Assembly: GCA_022419385.1 (NCBI GenBank)
Contig: JAJUBI010000001.1
Coordinates: 3,348,001 to 3,412,000, forward strand
Origin: Paraconiothyrium sp. Pb-2020
Lineage: Eukaryota; Ascomycota; Dothideomycetes; Pleosporales; Didymosphaeriaceae
Length of the DNA: 64,000 nt
Direction: 5' to 3'
Part shown: positions 1-13,370 of the stretch, in pieces
Position numbering within the stretch: position 1 is the first letter of the stretch
Layout of the letters: every line of letters begins with the position of its first letter
Notes under the pieces: generated by a model
What the model saw: the letters and a program-made list of their open reading frames with translations, nothing else
Database searches by the model: none
Told to the model about the DNA's origin: nothing
Position numbers and translations under genes: made by a program

Positions 1-813
1 AACCCCAGATCCCTACCGCCGGCGGACAGCGAGGCGGCACCAGGGCTTGTCCAAGAAATGCATGGCATTACCGTCGCCGGCCCTAACTCCCTCTACTCAA
101 CTACCCGTGCCCTCAAGTACCTCAGTCCCAGTTGTTCGCTCGCCAGACCGCATCCATTACTCTCCAACGCTACCGCTTCCCTCACTCAACCTGTTGCGCG
201 CACCTAGTGGCTGAGCTCGTCTGCTACTCGTGACCCATTGGTTGGCCCCGTTTCACGCCCCTGCCTCTGCCCAGATCTATTTCTTAATAGCTCCGACGAC
301 GACCACTAATAATCAGTATTGGCTGTTTGCACAACCAACTGGTTACTTTTGACGTCCATCGGAACATTAGACGCTACTCAAACGTCCGATCACCTTCTTC
401 CGTCTCTACGCCTCAAGACCTGCATTGCATTCCTCCTGCGCTGCAGCTCTTTCCTATTCCTGAAGTCACGCCTGTTTGTACTCATCGACGTACTGGGCAC
501 CATCTGTCTCTGCCTAAGTGGCGCACTCGACGCTGTACCTCGCGTCGCGCTACTCCTTCGCCTTCCTGTTACCCATCAGGCTTCCATCCTCCAAACCGAC
601 AATCCATCAAGACATTTAGTTGGGTCCGGTGACCCCGTCAACGCGGTTGTCGACCGACGACTCTACCGCGGCTACAAGTCACTTTTCAACACCCTCATCA
701 GCTTGCTGTCTCACAACCTGCATTCCGACTCACAGGCTTGGCGTAAGTAGGGGAACTCGACGACTTTCACATCGACTTATGGGCTGGTTCAAGACCGGTC
801 CATCCTGCCCATC
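1..813. other. upstream region and probable 5' leader of the Myb-domain gene
   Basis: CT-rich sequence without a convincing coding frame. A GTAAGT donor at 743 and a TTCAAG acceptor ending at 793 would remove a 51-nt intron and join an upstream leader to the open frame of the Myb gene. The upstream exon in that frame has no ATG, so I read it as untranslated leader or as evidence that the true start is not resolved. Confidence 0.35.
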
Positions 814-2426
814 GTGGATATCAATCTACTCATCGAGCCGCGGGGTTCCGAATCCCCAGCGAGCAAGAAGAGTTCCATCTCGGTAGGATCCGCGGCTACC
901 GGGGGAGCGAGACAGTACGCTTCCATCACAGCTCCTCCCCCTTACAGTCTCCCTCCAGCATATGCGAACGCCCCGCCCGCTCATGCTACGACACCAGCAT
1001 ATGTGACCTCTTCCCCAGGATACGGCGCGACACCCGCCTATGCACCGCAAGGGCCCGTGTCATCTGCGTCGATGCAGGGTGGTCCAGTACTACCTGCTAT
1101 TTCGGAGCTGCATCGACAACAGGAACCAGGACCGCCGCCACCACCCCAGTTTCGACCTCTCTATTCTGGAGCTCCCGCCACTTCGGTGCTTCCCCAAGGC
1201 TCCACAGGATCTAACGGGTCTCCTCCATCGCAGATGCTGAAGAGAGCGACTTCCCAAACGCCGCTTCCAGAGGAAAGTCCAGCAAAGAAGCAATCCAAGT
1301 GGACACCGGAAGAGGACAACCTGACCATTGAATTGCGAGGCCAAGGAATGAAATGGGACGACATAGCGAAACGCCTACCAGGAAGAAGTTCCATTTCATG
1401 CCGACTGCGCTACCAAAACTACCTGGAAAAGCGAGCGGTATGGGACGAGGAAAAGAAGAACAAGCTGGCGCGACTCTACGCTCGGTATGTACCACGCGCC
1501 TGCCTGCACTTGCGGTTCCCTATTTGGTTCATCGATCCTGCCTGAACATTTGGTGATTCATACGCGCATTTCCACCACCCCTATTGCACCCTTGATTGCT
1601 TTCTGGCGCTCATGCCATTCGTTATCTGACTTTTCTCTAGATTCAAGGACCAAATGTGGCAGAAGGTGGCCACTGAAATGGGCATTCCATGGCGGTCGGC
1701 GGAGTCCATGCACTGGCAACTCGGAGAGCAAGAGATGAGCGCACGCGCGAATGCACCCGTCTTCCAACTACATCCTTCGGCTACGAGCACAGGTCTCAAT
1801 TCACCGCCTAATACGTCCGTCGTACCAGTTCCCATGCCCGGGCAACCACCGCCTCCGCCTCTTGTGCAAACCCAAGCTCCACCTTCGCACGGCTTCACAC
1901 CAGCAAACGCACCCAGCCGATGCCTTACGTTCAACCGCCACCGCCTCCGCCCCCGCAACAGCAGCAGCAATACCAACAGCCGCCTGCGCTACCACAAGGC
2001 CCCGCACATCCTTCCCACCGCCGCTCCGACAGCAACTCTAGCCAGGGACCAGCAAGGAATAGCTCCTTCAGCCGACGACGCGCCAGGAATAGCGTACCTC
2101 CTCAACTGGGACCGACTCTCCCTCAGTTGCACCCCCAATCCGAAACTGATCTTATCAGTGGAGCAAGGACTGCACCAGCGCCTGACACTAACAGCACGAG
2201 GGAAGATGAAGGACCGTTGGGCGAAGCGTTCGGCAAGAGGAAACGGGAGGATGAGGGGTCGCACGGCTTGCGGGTTGACGTAGATGCGCGGAGTCAGGGC
2301 GGAAGAAGTCCTGATCGGACCTCGCAGCGAAGTGGCACGGGCAGCGTGAAAAGCTTGAAGCGGAGTGTTGGAGATGCAGACGAAGCAGAGCAGGCGAGAA
2401 TGGAGCCACCGGCAACCACGGCGTGA
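814..2426 (+). CDS. Myb/SANT-like DNA-binding protein
   Basis: Probable nuclear DNA-binding regulator. A Pro/Ala/Tyr-rich N-terminus is followed by a Myb/SANT repeat starting near nt 1299 (KWTPEEDNLTIELRGQGMKW, then GRSSISCRLRYQNYLEKR). The second half of the domain is split by an intron at 1485-1640 (GTATGT...CTCTAG) and resumes with MWQKVATEMGIPWRSAE and MHWQLGE. The C-terminus is Pro/Gln-rich and basic (KRKREDE). The start is uncertain: the frame is open upstream of 814, where the codon is GTG, and the first in-frame ATG is at 1072. The good reading moves from frame 1 to frame 3 between about 1880 and 1920. Either an intron at 1792-1916 (GTCTCA...CCCAG keeps phase) or a one-base frameshift explains this. 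Such single Myb-repeat proteins are common in dothideomycetes; the targets are unknown. Confidence 0.7.
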
Positions 2427-5400
2427 CGCCAAACTCCATGCTATACCCGCCTTGTCAAAGTATAGCATGACCAGAACGAATGTGCGTCAGCGGGGCGTTG
2501 CAAGAGCATGACGAGCTTATTAGACTTTTCGGGCAGGAACCGTAAAAGAGTGCAAACTTAATGTGGGGTTCTGGTGTATTCGGACGGTTGGGCAGGGAGT
2601 AGGAAGAGCATGGCACGCACACACGGTATATCGAACACATTTGGGATGGAACGCATCACGGTTGCATAACGGCCTGGGACTCAAGACAGGGTGGCTTCAG
2701 CGTTCAATTATCGCAGCATCTCGAGCGACAGCTATGAAGGTTGGCATTTAGCGTGGGTGGCGTGTTTCCGACATTTCCTATCCATCATCATTTCTTTGGT
2801 TCTCCGTCTGTTTTACAACATCATAGCGTGTGATTTTCTGGGCCGTCTTTTGTTCACTCATTGTTTTGGATAGATACACCACATTGGCGGGTAGCGCTCA
2901 CGATTGTGCATTTGCAGCGGCTTGTTTCATTCATACATATGGGTATTTACCTTCAAGCTTTGTCTTCCAGCATCATCACTCAAGCGTTTTGGCAGCGGGC
3001 GAGCTAGCATACACACATCAAACCTCTCACGCATGGCATTGTTCTGTACACACTATACTATACTAGAACGATATCTGCATCGCTGCTATGATATCAGTCA
3101 GAAATGTATGTATTAATGGGCGCATCACCTATACCACTTCGCATTTCTTCCACCACCCACGTCTGGCACTCGGCCACACCACGCAGTCCGCTTTGCTCCT
3201 TCCTCACCGTCCTCCGGTGCGAAAACAGGATGCGCTCATGGGCGGTGAGGCGCGCTCGTCCGCTGATGACGTATCCCGCGAGGCGTTCAGACATGCGGTC
3301 AGTTACGTGGCGGCGCGCGGCCGGTGCGTTGTCACCGCTCATACATGCATCTCTGAACCTTCGCACCATCACCTACCACACTCTTCCGATCTGTTGAGCG
3401 GCCTAACCAGCGCAAAGCAAGCCTGCCTGAGGCAAGGCGAGCGCGCAGTGTGGTGTGGGTGTGTGGGTGAGTTTTAGCTTTGCCTCACTTTTCGGCGGGA
3501 GCTGGGGGGCGTGACTCAAGGGAGCGACGCGCGGGTAGGGCTGCGAGTCAATTGTTCACTTTTCACTTCCTACGCGCTGACTTTCTTGGGTCATTCGTTA
3601 CTTGTGCGTTGGGCGCGAGCTGATGGAGCAGATATTGATGTGCCAGGTCTAGCGAATGGACGGGCGAACGAACGAACCTTGAGCGTGTGGCTCATCTCGC
3701 CGGGACCATGCCATCTTGACGTACGATGGTCGATTGACGAGATTTCAATTTCTGTATACGAACGCGCGTTCGGCGAGAGGGGGCGGAAGCACCGCTTTGG
3801 GAAGATGGGTATGGGGGGCCCCTTGCGAGAGGGGATTATGGCGGTGCGCTGGGCGTTCTCGAAGGTTGGGAGAACGTTGGAGATCGCGGTTCCTGGTGGG
3901 CAGGTGAAACAGGGTTGGGGCATGGGTCTGCGCGCACCCCTGACGGCTGGTTGACATGCGTTTCAATTTCACAGAGCAGCAAGTCGAAGAAGGAAAGATA
4001 GACGGGGGAAAAGGGAAGCATCAAGCAGACATTCATTCGACGAAGGCACCATGCTGCCGCCTCTTTCGAACGCTCCACCAACCCGCAAAGAATAGACATG
4101 ATTCGCACCTCCGGAAGAAACTCAGGCATGATGGAGTCGCCAACTCTGAGACGCGTCGGCATCATGGAAGCGCCATCGAAGGCCCACGGAACGACGCTTT
4201 GCTCTGCACTCTCTCCCTTGGCCAAAAGGGGCACGACACGCCGGGGCGAGGGGCATCGCGGGCGGATAGATCAACGTGATGCAACGGCGCGGGCGGACGG
4301 AGATCCACCGCTGTCGAACAAGCCTGATGCATGCCGGCTTCTGGTTCTCCCCTGCGAACATGTTCAAACAAATTTCATGCACGCGCGGACGGGCGGACGG
4401 GCTCGTCACGACACACACACGCACACGATATGACACGCGCTCGACAAGGAACCTGACAAGACCTCGACAAGGACAAGATGTCTCGCAGAAGCGGCGCGCG
4501 TGTCCGGCGTGTCTGGCGAGTGCTTCAGCGTGCCTTGTCGCCGTGGAGCTGAGCATGCAAACCCTCTACGGGTCCGTTCACCACCTGTTCCGCGCCGTGA
4601 CGCCGTGGACACGCAAACTGGCACCCCATCCTGGGCGTGTGCTTGCTCCTGTGGAGTCTGCAACCCGTGTAGATATAACCACACGTCGGCGGCACTGCAG
4701 AGCACCAGGATGTCCCATCTGAACGTCTCTTCGAATCGGCCCTGCTCGACGCCTCTGGTCGAGCAGAACTGCTGCTCCCTCCTTTCCTTTCGTCATACGA
4801 AACCTTGGCCGCACTGCGAACAATCACCGCGGCGGTTCGTTCGTCTGCGAACATCGGACGCCTCAGGTCCCGCTCTGCTAGTCTAGCGACGTCGTTCACG
4901 CACCCAGCCAGCCATGCGCGCGCGAACTCTTCGGCATGACAAAACGTGGCTCCCCGTCTCGTCTGTGGAGCCTCACTCGTTAGCAAAGACATCCACCTGC
5001 GTCAAGCACAACACCAGTGTAGCGAGCCTCCGCTGAAACATGCGCATCGTCTAGTCGTCCAACAGATGACGCAGAGCCACGACGTGCTCGTGCTTTTCCA
5101 GTGATTCTAGCGTGGAAGGGCGTTCGAGGTTTCGCGGGCACGTATTGCGAGCGAAAGTTTATTCCTGGTTTTGCACACGGGACAGACACGCGAGCGTGCT
5201 TCCTTGCAAGTATCTAAGGTAAGATGGAGTCGAGTCGGTACGCGCTGTGAAGTTTGGTACGAGCGAACATGGTACGCAAGGCTAAGACTGGCCGTTGCGT
5301 TTCGCACTGTATCCACATGCCATGAATAGCGCGCTCGTAGCCAACGATGCAACTTTCAAGAGTGACATACTCGAAACCTTTGCCTCGGCGCTATGGTATG

Positions 5401-8271
5401 CTAAAAACAGAAGTGATTCCATTTGAGGCGCTCGCGGAACCAGATCCGCATCTAATCTCGCATCACAGGGAACCGTGTCTACCGCAGACAGGTATCGTTT
5501 GTCGGAAATTATCCGTCTTAGCGGTGTCCTCCTAGCGCTGATGGCCGGCGCGGAGCCTCAGGCAGGCCTTTTGTTAGCGCCCTGGCGTTTGACTCGCGTG
5601 GTTCGGTTTGGTTTCGCGCTTGCGATGGGTTCGCACGGCTCGGCGAGATGTGGAGGCGGAGACATAGGGGCGATCGCGATTTGGGCTGACGTAGGGGAGC
5701 GCGCGCCTGAGATGGGAGTTGTGAGTTGTGAGTGGTGAGGTTGGTGTGTGGGTAGGTGAAGGGAAGCAGAGGGTACATAAAAAGGGAAATACTTAAAGGT
5801 TCTAGCTTCAATCAAAGAGAGGGACGAGCGACGTTTCCTTCAGTTAAGAATGTGTTCTGTGGGTGGGGGCGTCGTGCTGAGGTTAGGACTGGGGTGTACA
5901 CTGGATAATCCAGAGACTTCAGTACAACAACACGAGAAGCACAAGCGCAAAAAGTCTAAATCGATATAGCATGCATTGTAATAGATTTCATTCAATTCGT
6001 AGATGGCCAAGTATGATTAAGAGCCGCGGGACAGCCTCAGAATGTTCAACGAATTTCGCTATGTGCTTCCGAAATGGAAAACTTTTTCTTCAGTGACAAA
6101 TCACGGTCGCAGAGCCATGTTCTAAGAATGCTTTGAAAAGGTTGCTTGACAGTCTCGTGATTTTAATCATAAAAGTAAATGATCGATTTTTTGCATTTTC
6201 CTGCAATCCGAGGCTGATTGTCCGGTCTTGTCGACAGTGAAACCTTGTGGGACAATATGTGTATTTATGAGACATTCTATGGCATGTCCCAGAAGACATT
6301 CAAATTCAATGTATGTACGCCAGCTCATCCGTGAATGTGAATGTCGGCGATACGATACCTGATATCAGCTCGAAACTTGGCGATCCTCACAGCAGCTCGA
6401 GCTGCACCGATCAAAAGCTCGATCGGAAGATGCTTCACCTCAGATTCGACTTTCATATCGACGCACGAGCTGCACTGTATCATGCACTGATCTTGCCTTC
6501 GAGTGTAGGGCTCCCGTAACTGAAGCCATTCGACAAGTTGCTGCCTCGCACGCAGACCAGGCACACACGCACAACACGCCATGAAGGTCTGTCATCCACA
6601 GATTCCGACATTCCAAATCCATCACTGAGACTCTCTCAAACACTATAAAACCCATAGCCTCACATAAATGCCATCCCAAGCCTCCAGCTTCATATATCAT
6701 CCAGTGTCACCACACCGACCATCCCCCACCGAAAGCAGCAACAGCACTGTCGCACAACACTAACCTCTCTCCAGCCGAATCTTTCAAAACACAACCACCG
6801 TCCTTAAACTACCTAATTCTTCGTATCCAGCGGAAAGATTTTGAGAAAGTGCCAACAACGCATCTACACCGCTCGCCACCCTACGTCGTCGGTCGAACAC
6901 CCTTACGCCACGTTCCGGGCAGTGTACGGCATACCCACCCATTTTTTCCACTAAGCCCATCAGTTGGGACCAAGCTCGCGAATTACCACGCCCGCCTGAC
7001 AATCCTAGCCAGACGGAAGGTACCAACGACCCAGGATCGGGTGCAGTGCGCCACACCTTGACCGTTCAGCACACGCGGACCGTTCCTAGCCCTGCAACTC
7101 GTCCCTCAGATATGCTCCCGCTTCCCCCGGCGTCGTGACACCGTAGGTAACACAGCATGTAGCCAGGCAATTGTGGTACGAACGCCCGAAGACGGAGCGA
7201 TTCAGTCATGTGTCACGGGCGCGGGAGTGCCTGTCAGCGTTACACGGCGCGGACAGGTTGCGCGTGAGAGGAGACGAGACGAGGCGAGCTGCCACTTCTG
7301 ACAGGACATGACATGCTACATGTTTCCCTCTCAGCACCACCCGGTCCGAGACATGCATACGTCTGTCTGTCTGCATGCCTAGTGCAGCTCCTCCGAGACA
7401 TGCATACCCATAAGATTTAACTCGGCTACCGCATCTCCCCCCATTCGTTGCTCTTCCTTTCCAAGAAAGCGGCCCGTAACCGGCTACCCATGTCCTTCAT
7501 CACTTGTTGCACAGAATCGGCGAAAGCCACCAGATGCTGCAGGCGAGGATACGTCTTGTGACATCGACGCTGCGTAGCAAGCTCGCCACTCCGGAGCTTT
7601 GAAGCAAGGCGCAGCGGGGACGATCGACGGTAGGGACCGGAAGGACACATAAACGACATTGGGTAGATGGGATGTGGCGGTGAAGAACGCTGAATGGCGG
7701 TGTAGAGGGCTAAGTTTGGAATATTTTGGGTGTAGTCGGGCAGTGCGAAGACTTGATGAGGTTGCTAGAGTTTTTTCACGTGTCGCGTGGCGACTTTATA
7801 ATGTAGATTGAATATTCTTGGGTATTGCAGAGAACGTATCCTTGAGAAACGTGCGCGTGTTGTTAAGGCCTACATGCGCCCACGTGACCGTTTGTACTCC
7901 AGCAGACGAACACGCGAACGCCCGCGATCATAATTTCATTATGCAGCTACGACAAGCGCTATGCGCGCGTCTCCACAATATAGCGCGAACTGCGTCCTGC
8001 CCACCTTCACCGGTCGCAGACGTACACTAACCCACACGAACCAGCATGAACCATAAACATCAACCTGCGCTAATAGTAACCATGACCCCGGGACATGCAT
8101 CCCAAAGAACCTAGACGAGCCAGACGCACATCGTGACTCTTGATAAGAGGCGAAAAAAGGCCGAAGTCACCGCCAAATGATGTTCCTCACCGCTTCTTCG
8201 GGTATCCGAACAAATGCACCTAACGAGTCAGTGTCTCCGATGAAGGGAATCGAAGAGCAAGACGAGAACGC
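2427..8271. other. 5.8 kb gene-poor intergenic region
   Basis: No frame here shows a recognisable domain or a convincing exon structure. The sequence is CpG-containing, balanced in composition and not RIP-like, with a short CA-rich run near 4410-4430. Small frames such as 7426-7659 (-) and 3511-3954 (+) have no supporting features. The region may hold long UTRs or non-coding RNA, but nothing in the sequence proves it. Confidence 0.5.
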
Positions 8272-10953
8272 TCATTCTTCGGCGTGAACTCGCATCTCGC
8301 ACCCTTGGGCGAAGAAGAGGCGACTCGATTTTGTGCCGACATTTCTGATGCTGTACATGTTGCCTGTCAAGAATGCGTTAGTAAGGAATATCGCGAATGC
8401 AGAGAGGTAACAAAGGCAAAGACGTAGGACGAGGTCGGAAAAAGCAAGTCTGTAAGGGTGGGGGACTGGTATGTGCGTCCTGCGCGAACGACGCAAAACG
8501 GTGGCGAGCAAGCAGGGCAGCATGTTACACAGCATGCCAGGAATGCAGCAGCGCACTGCTCATGCACCAGCCACACGAGGCTTGCTTTGCCAAGGGGCAG
8601 TGCGACGTTGCGCGACAATGCAGAGCGATGTATGCAATATCCCCTAGTCGTTGTTGGACAAGACACAGGTTAAGCATAAAGTCACCGCCGTCGTACAGAG
8701 TGTGCAAGGAGAAGGTGGGTAGTATAGAGGATGTGAAGTCGGCATCTATCCGTGGAGAAGTGTTGCGTGACGTACGTGGCAGAGATATGAAGAGAGAGAA
8801 GACTTACCACGAGGGACTTGGAACACACCACCACGTCGTACAGTGAGAATATTCTCGTGAACCCGAATTTCCACAGCACCGCTAGTAACGTGAAAGACCA
8901 TGTGCATAGACGAAGAATTTTTGGCGCGTTTCATCTGGTTTTCGTCGAGGTCAATGAATCCCCAGTTCAAGAAGGCTTTACTCTGCTCGTCGTCGTTCAC
9001 ATGCCCCGAGGCTAATTTGACAAATTTGAAAGATTGGTCCGGGATAGGATGCACGTGGATACCTTTGTCAGACCAAGCAATAGCTACAAGTATCAGTATT
9101 GTCATTGCAGTCGTAGCATCGGAATTTGGCTTACTGGTTTTGAGGAGCTTGTTAGTTGAGATCTTGTTTGCTGCGTCGTATCCCCTGTAGGGACCCTCGA
9201 ATTGACCCTTGCCTTCTTCCTCCCAGGGTTGGATCTCCACTTCGTCTTCTTCTTCTTCTTCGACCGCAGAAAGTGACCTCTTCTGACCTTTCCTTCCCGT
9301 CTTCCTTTTGATCTTTGGGGGCTCTTGATACACCCTGTTCACAACTGCTTGCATGTTCCCCGTTGGATCATATGAGACAACTTCATTGGCCCAGAAGTTG
9401 ATCGGCTTTACGCGATGTCTGCCAGTACGGCCCACGGTGGCCGCAGAGTCTGGTTCCAGTTCGCGGAAAACAGACAAATGTCGACCTCGGCCGAACCGTG
9501 TCCCTGTTGTCGTTGTAGACATCTGATCCAGGTCAGCTTTGGAAATGGGTTTGCCATATACATCGACCAGTTTTCCGCTCTCCAGTAGTTCCAGTTCCGA
9601 AGGTGGCCCATCCTTCGTGGAATCACCCTTTTTCTTTGGTTTCGGTGCGGCTTTAGGCTTCTTGGAAACTGGTTGCACAATCTCTTTCTCCGGTTCTTTC
9701 GCCTGGCGTTGCTTCTTTGTAGGGGGCGGCATCTCCACCGCCGCTGCCGCTGCCGCTTTCGGTGGTCGTCCCCGCGGTTTGGTAGTTACAGGAGGAGTTT
9801 CCACGTCTTCCGCAGCTCCAGCAGAAGCGTCTTGGAGGGTGCTTGTGTCTTGATCAGTGATGTCAGAGACTCGCTTAGATCGACGCGATGGTACAACAGG
9901 CGCAACGGTTGCATTTTTGTCCTTCTTCTCGAGTGGCTTTCGCCCTCGTTTCCGCGGCTCTGGAGCTTCTTTCTCTGCTGGCGGGGGTTCAACCGCATTG
10001 CTTTTTCGCTTTCGTCCCCTTTTCGGAGGTTCCTTGATAGGATCAGGAACAATTTCAGCCTCCTCGCCGTCAACCAAAGCCTCAGAATCTGCGTCTGCGG
10101 TGGCATCTATGTCAACTTCTTCTTCTGCGTCCGCAATATCCTCAGATTCAGCACCCAAGATTGTATCGTGTCCGATATCCTGAAGTCCGCTTTCTTCTCC
10201 GATGTCGTGTAGTATTGCCGAGTCTTCAGCCGCATAGATCTCCTCCTGTATGGTCTCCTCCATCATCGTGCTATTGGTAATCCGGCTGGGCGATGGTTCG
10301 ATGCTGTATATACTTCGGCGTTGTCCTCGTCGTTGGCCAGAGCCACTCAATGCTGGCGTCTCCTGTAAACTAGATTCATCTAGTTCGAAATCCAGGCGTC
10401 GGCTTACGACAGGATGGGACACAGAGCGGGACGGGCTCGAGCCAGGGTCTGCTTGCGCTCGAGATCCCATAGACGATTGGCGACGTGGGGAAGACCCTAG
10501 GGTAGTCTTCATCGGCGAACGTGCCTTGGGCGGTGGCAAATGCGTCCTGGCGCTGCGTAGCAATTTGGCAGCGGACGGCGCTGGTTGAACGATGGGACCT
10601 GCGATTGCGGTTAGATGCATTCCGTGATCGTCATATATCACAAATGCATGCGCATTTCCGCAAATCACTTACTTGTGAGCTCCATGGATTCTGTTTCTGT
10701 GACCGTACCACCGGATTGATTCGATACTCGCCTTGGCGGGGACTTCTCTGGCGATGAGAAGATACCGGAGATAGGTTCCAGGCCATGCTCGTCGCGTTCG
10801 CCTCTATCTTCGAGCGTAATGCCCGTTTTCCTATACATGTCAGTCAGTCACTGCAACGCGCGCGACGCGCTACGCTTTCGTCCCTCACCTTCCTTGTACG
10901 CCGACATTGTAGAACTGGTTTTCGCGCGTTTCGCGCTTTTTCGAGGGGGCCAT
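8272..10953 (-). CDS. MIF2: Inner kinetochore protein Mif2 / CENP-C
   Basis: CENP-C homologue that binds CENP-A nucleosomes at centromeres and recruits the outer kinetochore. Five exons join cleanly: 10953-10889, 10830-10673, 10598-9135, 9083-8808 and 8363-8272, giving about 684 aa. Exons 1-2 encode the conserved fungal N-terminus (QFYNVGVQGRKTGITLEDRG). The long middle is acidic and basic with AT-hook-like KRGRKRK and PRGRPPK motifs. The CENP-C motif is GRTGRHRVKPINFWANE. The C-terminal cupin dimerisation domain ends with VFQVPRGNMYSIRNVG and RLFFAQGCE. Introns 1-3 are 58, 74 and 51 nt, but the last one (8364-8807) is 444 nt and interrupts the cupin at PRG/NMYS. The start ATG at 10953 is supported by the conserved N-terminal motif. 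The identification is firm. Confidence 0.93.
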
Positions 10954-11606
10954 GTATATTTCAACTAGGTCTTCCTATGACGAGTTGAGGGAGCGAGAGT
11001 CGGCGCGTCGGTCGCGGCTCATTTGGCGGATACAGTTGCGCGTACGTCGTGTTGATGGTCGTGTTTTGGTGTTGTAGCGCGCGACCATCAGGAAGCGGGT
11101 TAGCGCAGACTTCGGCTCTTGGCGCATGCTACCTTCTGCAGGTGCGAACTCTGATCACTGCTATGAGAAAGATGGCGTGGAGGCATGATTCTGCAAGAGA
11201 TGTCTTCTGAAAATCTCTGAGAGCCGCCAATGATCATGTGTGGGAGCTTTCAATGTTGTGATCCATTTGAGCCTCGCAAGAAACTGATGCTTGGCACCTG
11301 CATCGCAAAGACAACGGCCCTCCGGCTTCGTGTGCAGTGTGAGAATCAGGCAGTTCGATTGTTTGGAAGGAGCTATTGTGCAATCGAGCAATATGTCCCG
11401 TCCTACGATGGAATATACTTCCTTGCTTGGCTAGTCTTGTAACAGTAAGTACCATGGTAGCGTTGTTGCTCCCTGGTTCGCCACAAGAAGCCGATCCACT
11501 GGTCATCCTTCGCTTACCGGCTTTGTAGTGCCCACGCAGCTTGAGCGTCCGAATTACATGCTATATATATACAACAATTAGATCATTCTGTATCAATCGA
11601 CTTGAA
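10954..11606. other. intergenic region between MIF2 and tRNA-Phe
   Basis: Contains the MIF2 promoter side. No coding frame with recognisable features was seen on either strand. Confidence 0.4.
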
Positions 11607-11725
11607 GTCGCTTTAGCTCACTTGGGAGAGCGCCAGACTGAAGCAATCCGTTTCGGCGGCAAACTTCGGTTCAACTCGAATGTGATGGAATCTGGAGGTA
11701 CTGTGTTCGATCCACAGAAGCGACA
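11607..11725 (+). tRNA. tRNA-Phe (GAA) with intron
   Basis: Cytoplasmic phenylalanine tRNA. The acceptor arm pairs GTCGCTT (11607-11613) with AAGCGAC (11718-11724), with discriminator A at 11725. The D arm is GCTCACTTGGGAGAGC. The anticodon stem CCAGA/TCTGG encloses CTGAAG...A with anticodon GAA. The T arm is CTGTG TTCGATC CACAG. A 46-nt intron (11644-11689) sits one base 3' of the anticodon, the normal position for nuclear tRNA introns. TTTT at 11735-11738 can act as the Pol III terminator. Confidence 0.95.
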
Positions 11726-13370
11726 AAGTCTTCCTTTTGCACTTTTGTAGTATTGGTGTGGAGCCTGAGAAGACCGGGGCACCCTGCCTGGTACCACCGA
11801 ACGCAAACTTATTGTTGTGCGCAAGGCGACATTTTTGGAAGAACTATAATGATAAAACAGAATCGAAGCAGTGAAATGTTGAATTGTTTAGTGCTCTCCA
11901 TATATGGTGCTAACACTAAATGCAGTGTAGTACGCGCGGCGCGAGTATATTCCAGGTTGCACTCCCCAGCTCTAAGTGGGTTGAAGGGCGCTCAATTAGG
12001 CACCGCTTTATAAGGTGATGGTCTTTCTCCCAAACCGGTAGTATCAAAATGTCAATCGATATGATCAAGACATCTTCCCCAGTAGCACCATGCTTCGCAG
12101 TCCGCATCCATGAACAGGCCACTGAGACCAAGATTTTCCGGACAACTTTCCCAGTGTTGACGGCCGAACAGATGTATGAGACACTGGCCAACTCCTGTTG
12201 CCGCTGGTCACTTGGATCGCGATGCCCATTGGCCAGCCGACTTGCCGCAATGCGGCTAATCTTAGGAACGAAGTCTCCGTCTGGTCTCAAAAGAGCAGCG
12301 GAGTGAGGCGTTCGGTTTGTGGGATTCGACAGAGTTTTCTATTGAATGAGTGAATAACACGTTGATACTGGAAGAAGTCGATACAGTGTTAGTCGCAACT
12401 AATGCGACCCTTCGCGATTCACAAAGGTGATCTAGTTGGGCTTTTACTACGGTGACTCGAGAAGTGGCCGCGAACATTGTGGGCAGCTCTGCTGTTGCCG
12501 CTTGGGGGAAATCGCGTCTAAGCTGAAAGCATCTTTGTATGGACAGCATTGCTGAAGACCTCAACGAGAGCCTTAGTGTCTCTCTGAAAGATGGTCAAAA
12601 TCTGGAGCCCCTTGGACTCGGAGCACCGTGGTTCACAAATCCCAGATTCATGTTCAAGCCAGCCAGTGGGAATCTGAATACGAGCCAAAGGTTGAGCCCC
12701 ACCGGTCCCTCAGAGAGACCAGCGCAGCCCCAAACAATAACACAGATTTCTCCATAACAATGCTGTGATGAAGCCAAATGAATATGGTCTAAATATCTAT
12801 GCTGTCAATTGATAATGTTGAGGAACAGTGCCCAGACTGCCACTCCGAGTCACCGCCTCGGGGAGCCGGTCAACCAAATTTGGAAGTCCGACTTGGCATC
12901 TAGCAGCAAAGCGAAAGTAACACCCGCGTGTCTGGCAAATCAAAGACTCGCAACTGAAGACGATCAAGGGCTATCATGTAAACAGACATATCCTTCATTT
13001 ATCCATACTGTTCGTGATTCGCGTACAGCAACTTGATCTTCCTTTACCTTTTCCCCTTAGCTTTCCGATTCCTATTTCGATCGACTACAACCCGATACAG
13101 CCATCTCATGAGAATGGAGACTGACTCACTGAGTGGGAAGCCTAATAGTAGTTCTGTTCCATACTAACAACTTTAACAGCATCTGTTCCGCCATGGCTGC
13201 CCTTGAAATCGACTCTACCCCCTTTATGTGAATCATTGTACCTAGGGCAGTCCCATCAGTCCCACCACAAAGGACCAGTTACGGCAAGTCCCAGGGCTAT
13301 TTCTGAGTCACTACGCCCGCCATCGCATCCACGCTCTTCTCAAGATGATTTGGAATCCATCAAACTGCAA
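11726..13370. other. intergenic region between tRNA-Phe and GGPP synthase
   Basis: No convincing gene. Short frames at 11916-12290 (-) and 12539-12757 (+) have no recognisable features. The GGPP synthase frame stays open upstream to 13203, but without an in-frame ATG before 13371. Confidence 0.4.

Noticed and set aside
3088..5738. Several 80-155 codon frames on both strands
   Set aside because: Overlapping frames with Arg/Ser/Cys-rich shadow composition and no domains, splice logic or signals.
7426..7659. 77-codon minus-strand frame
   Set aside because: Begins with a proper ATG, but no homology cue or feature lifts it above chance.
9673..10212. Long plus-strand frames opposite MIF2
   Set aside because: Antisense of the basic and acidic low-complexity middle of Mif2; no domain and no start context.
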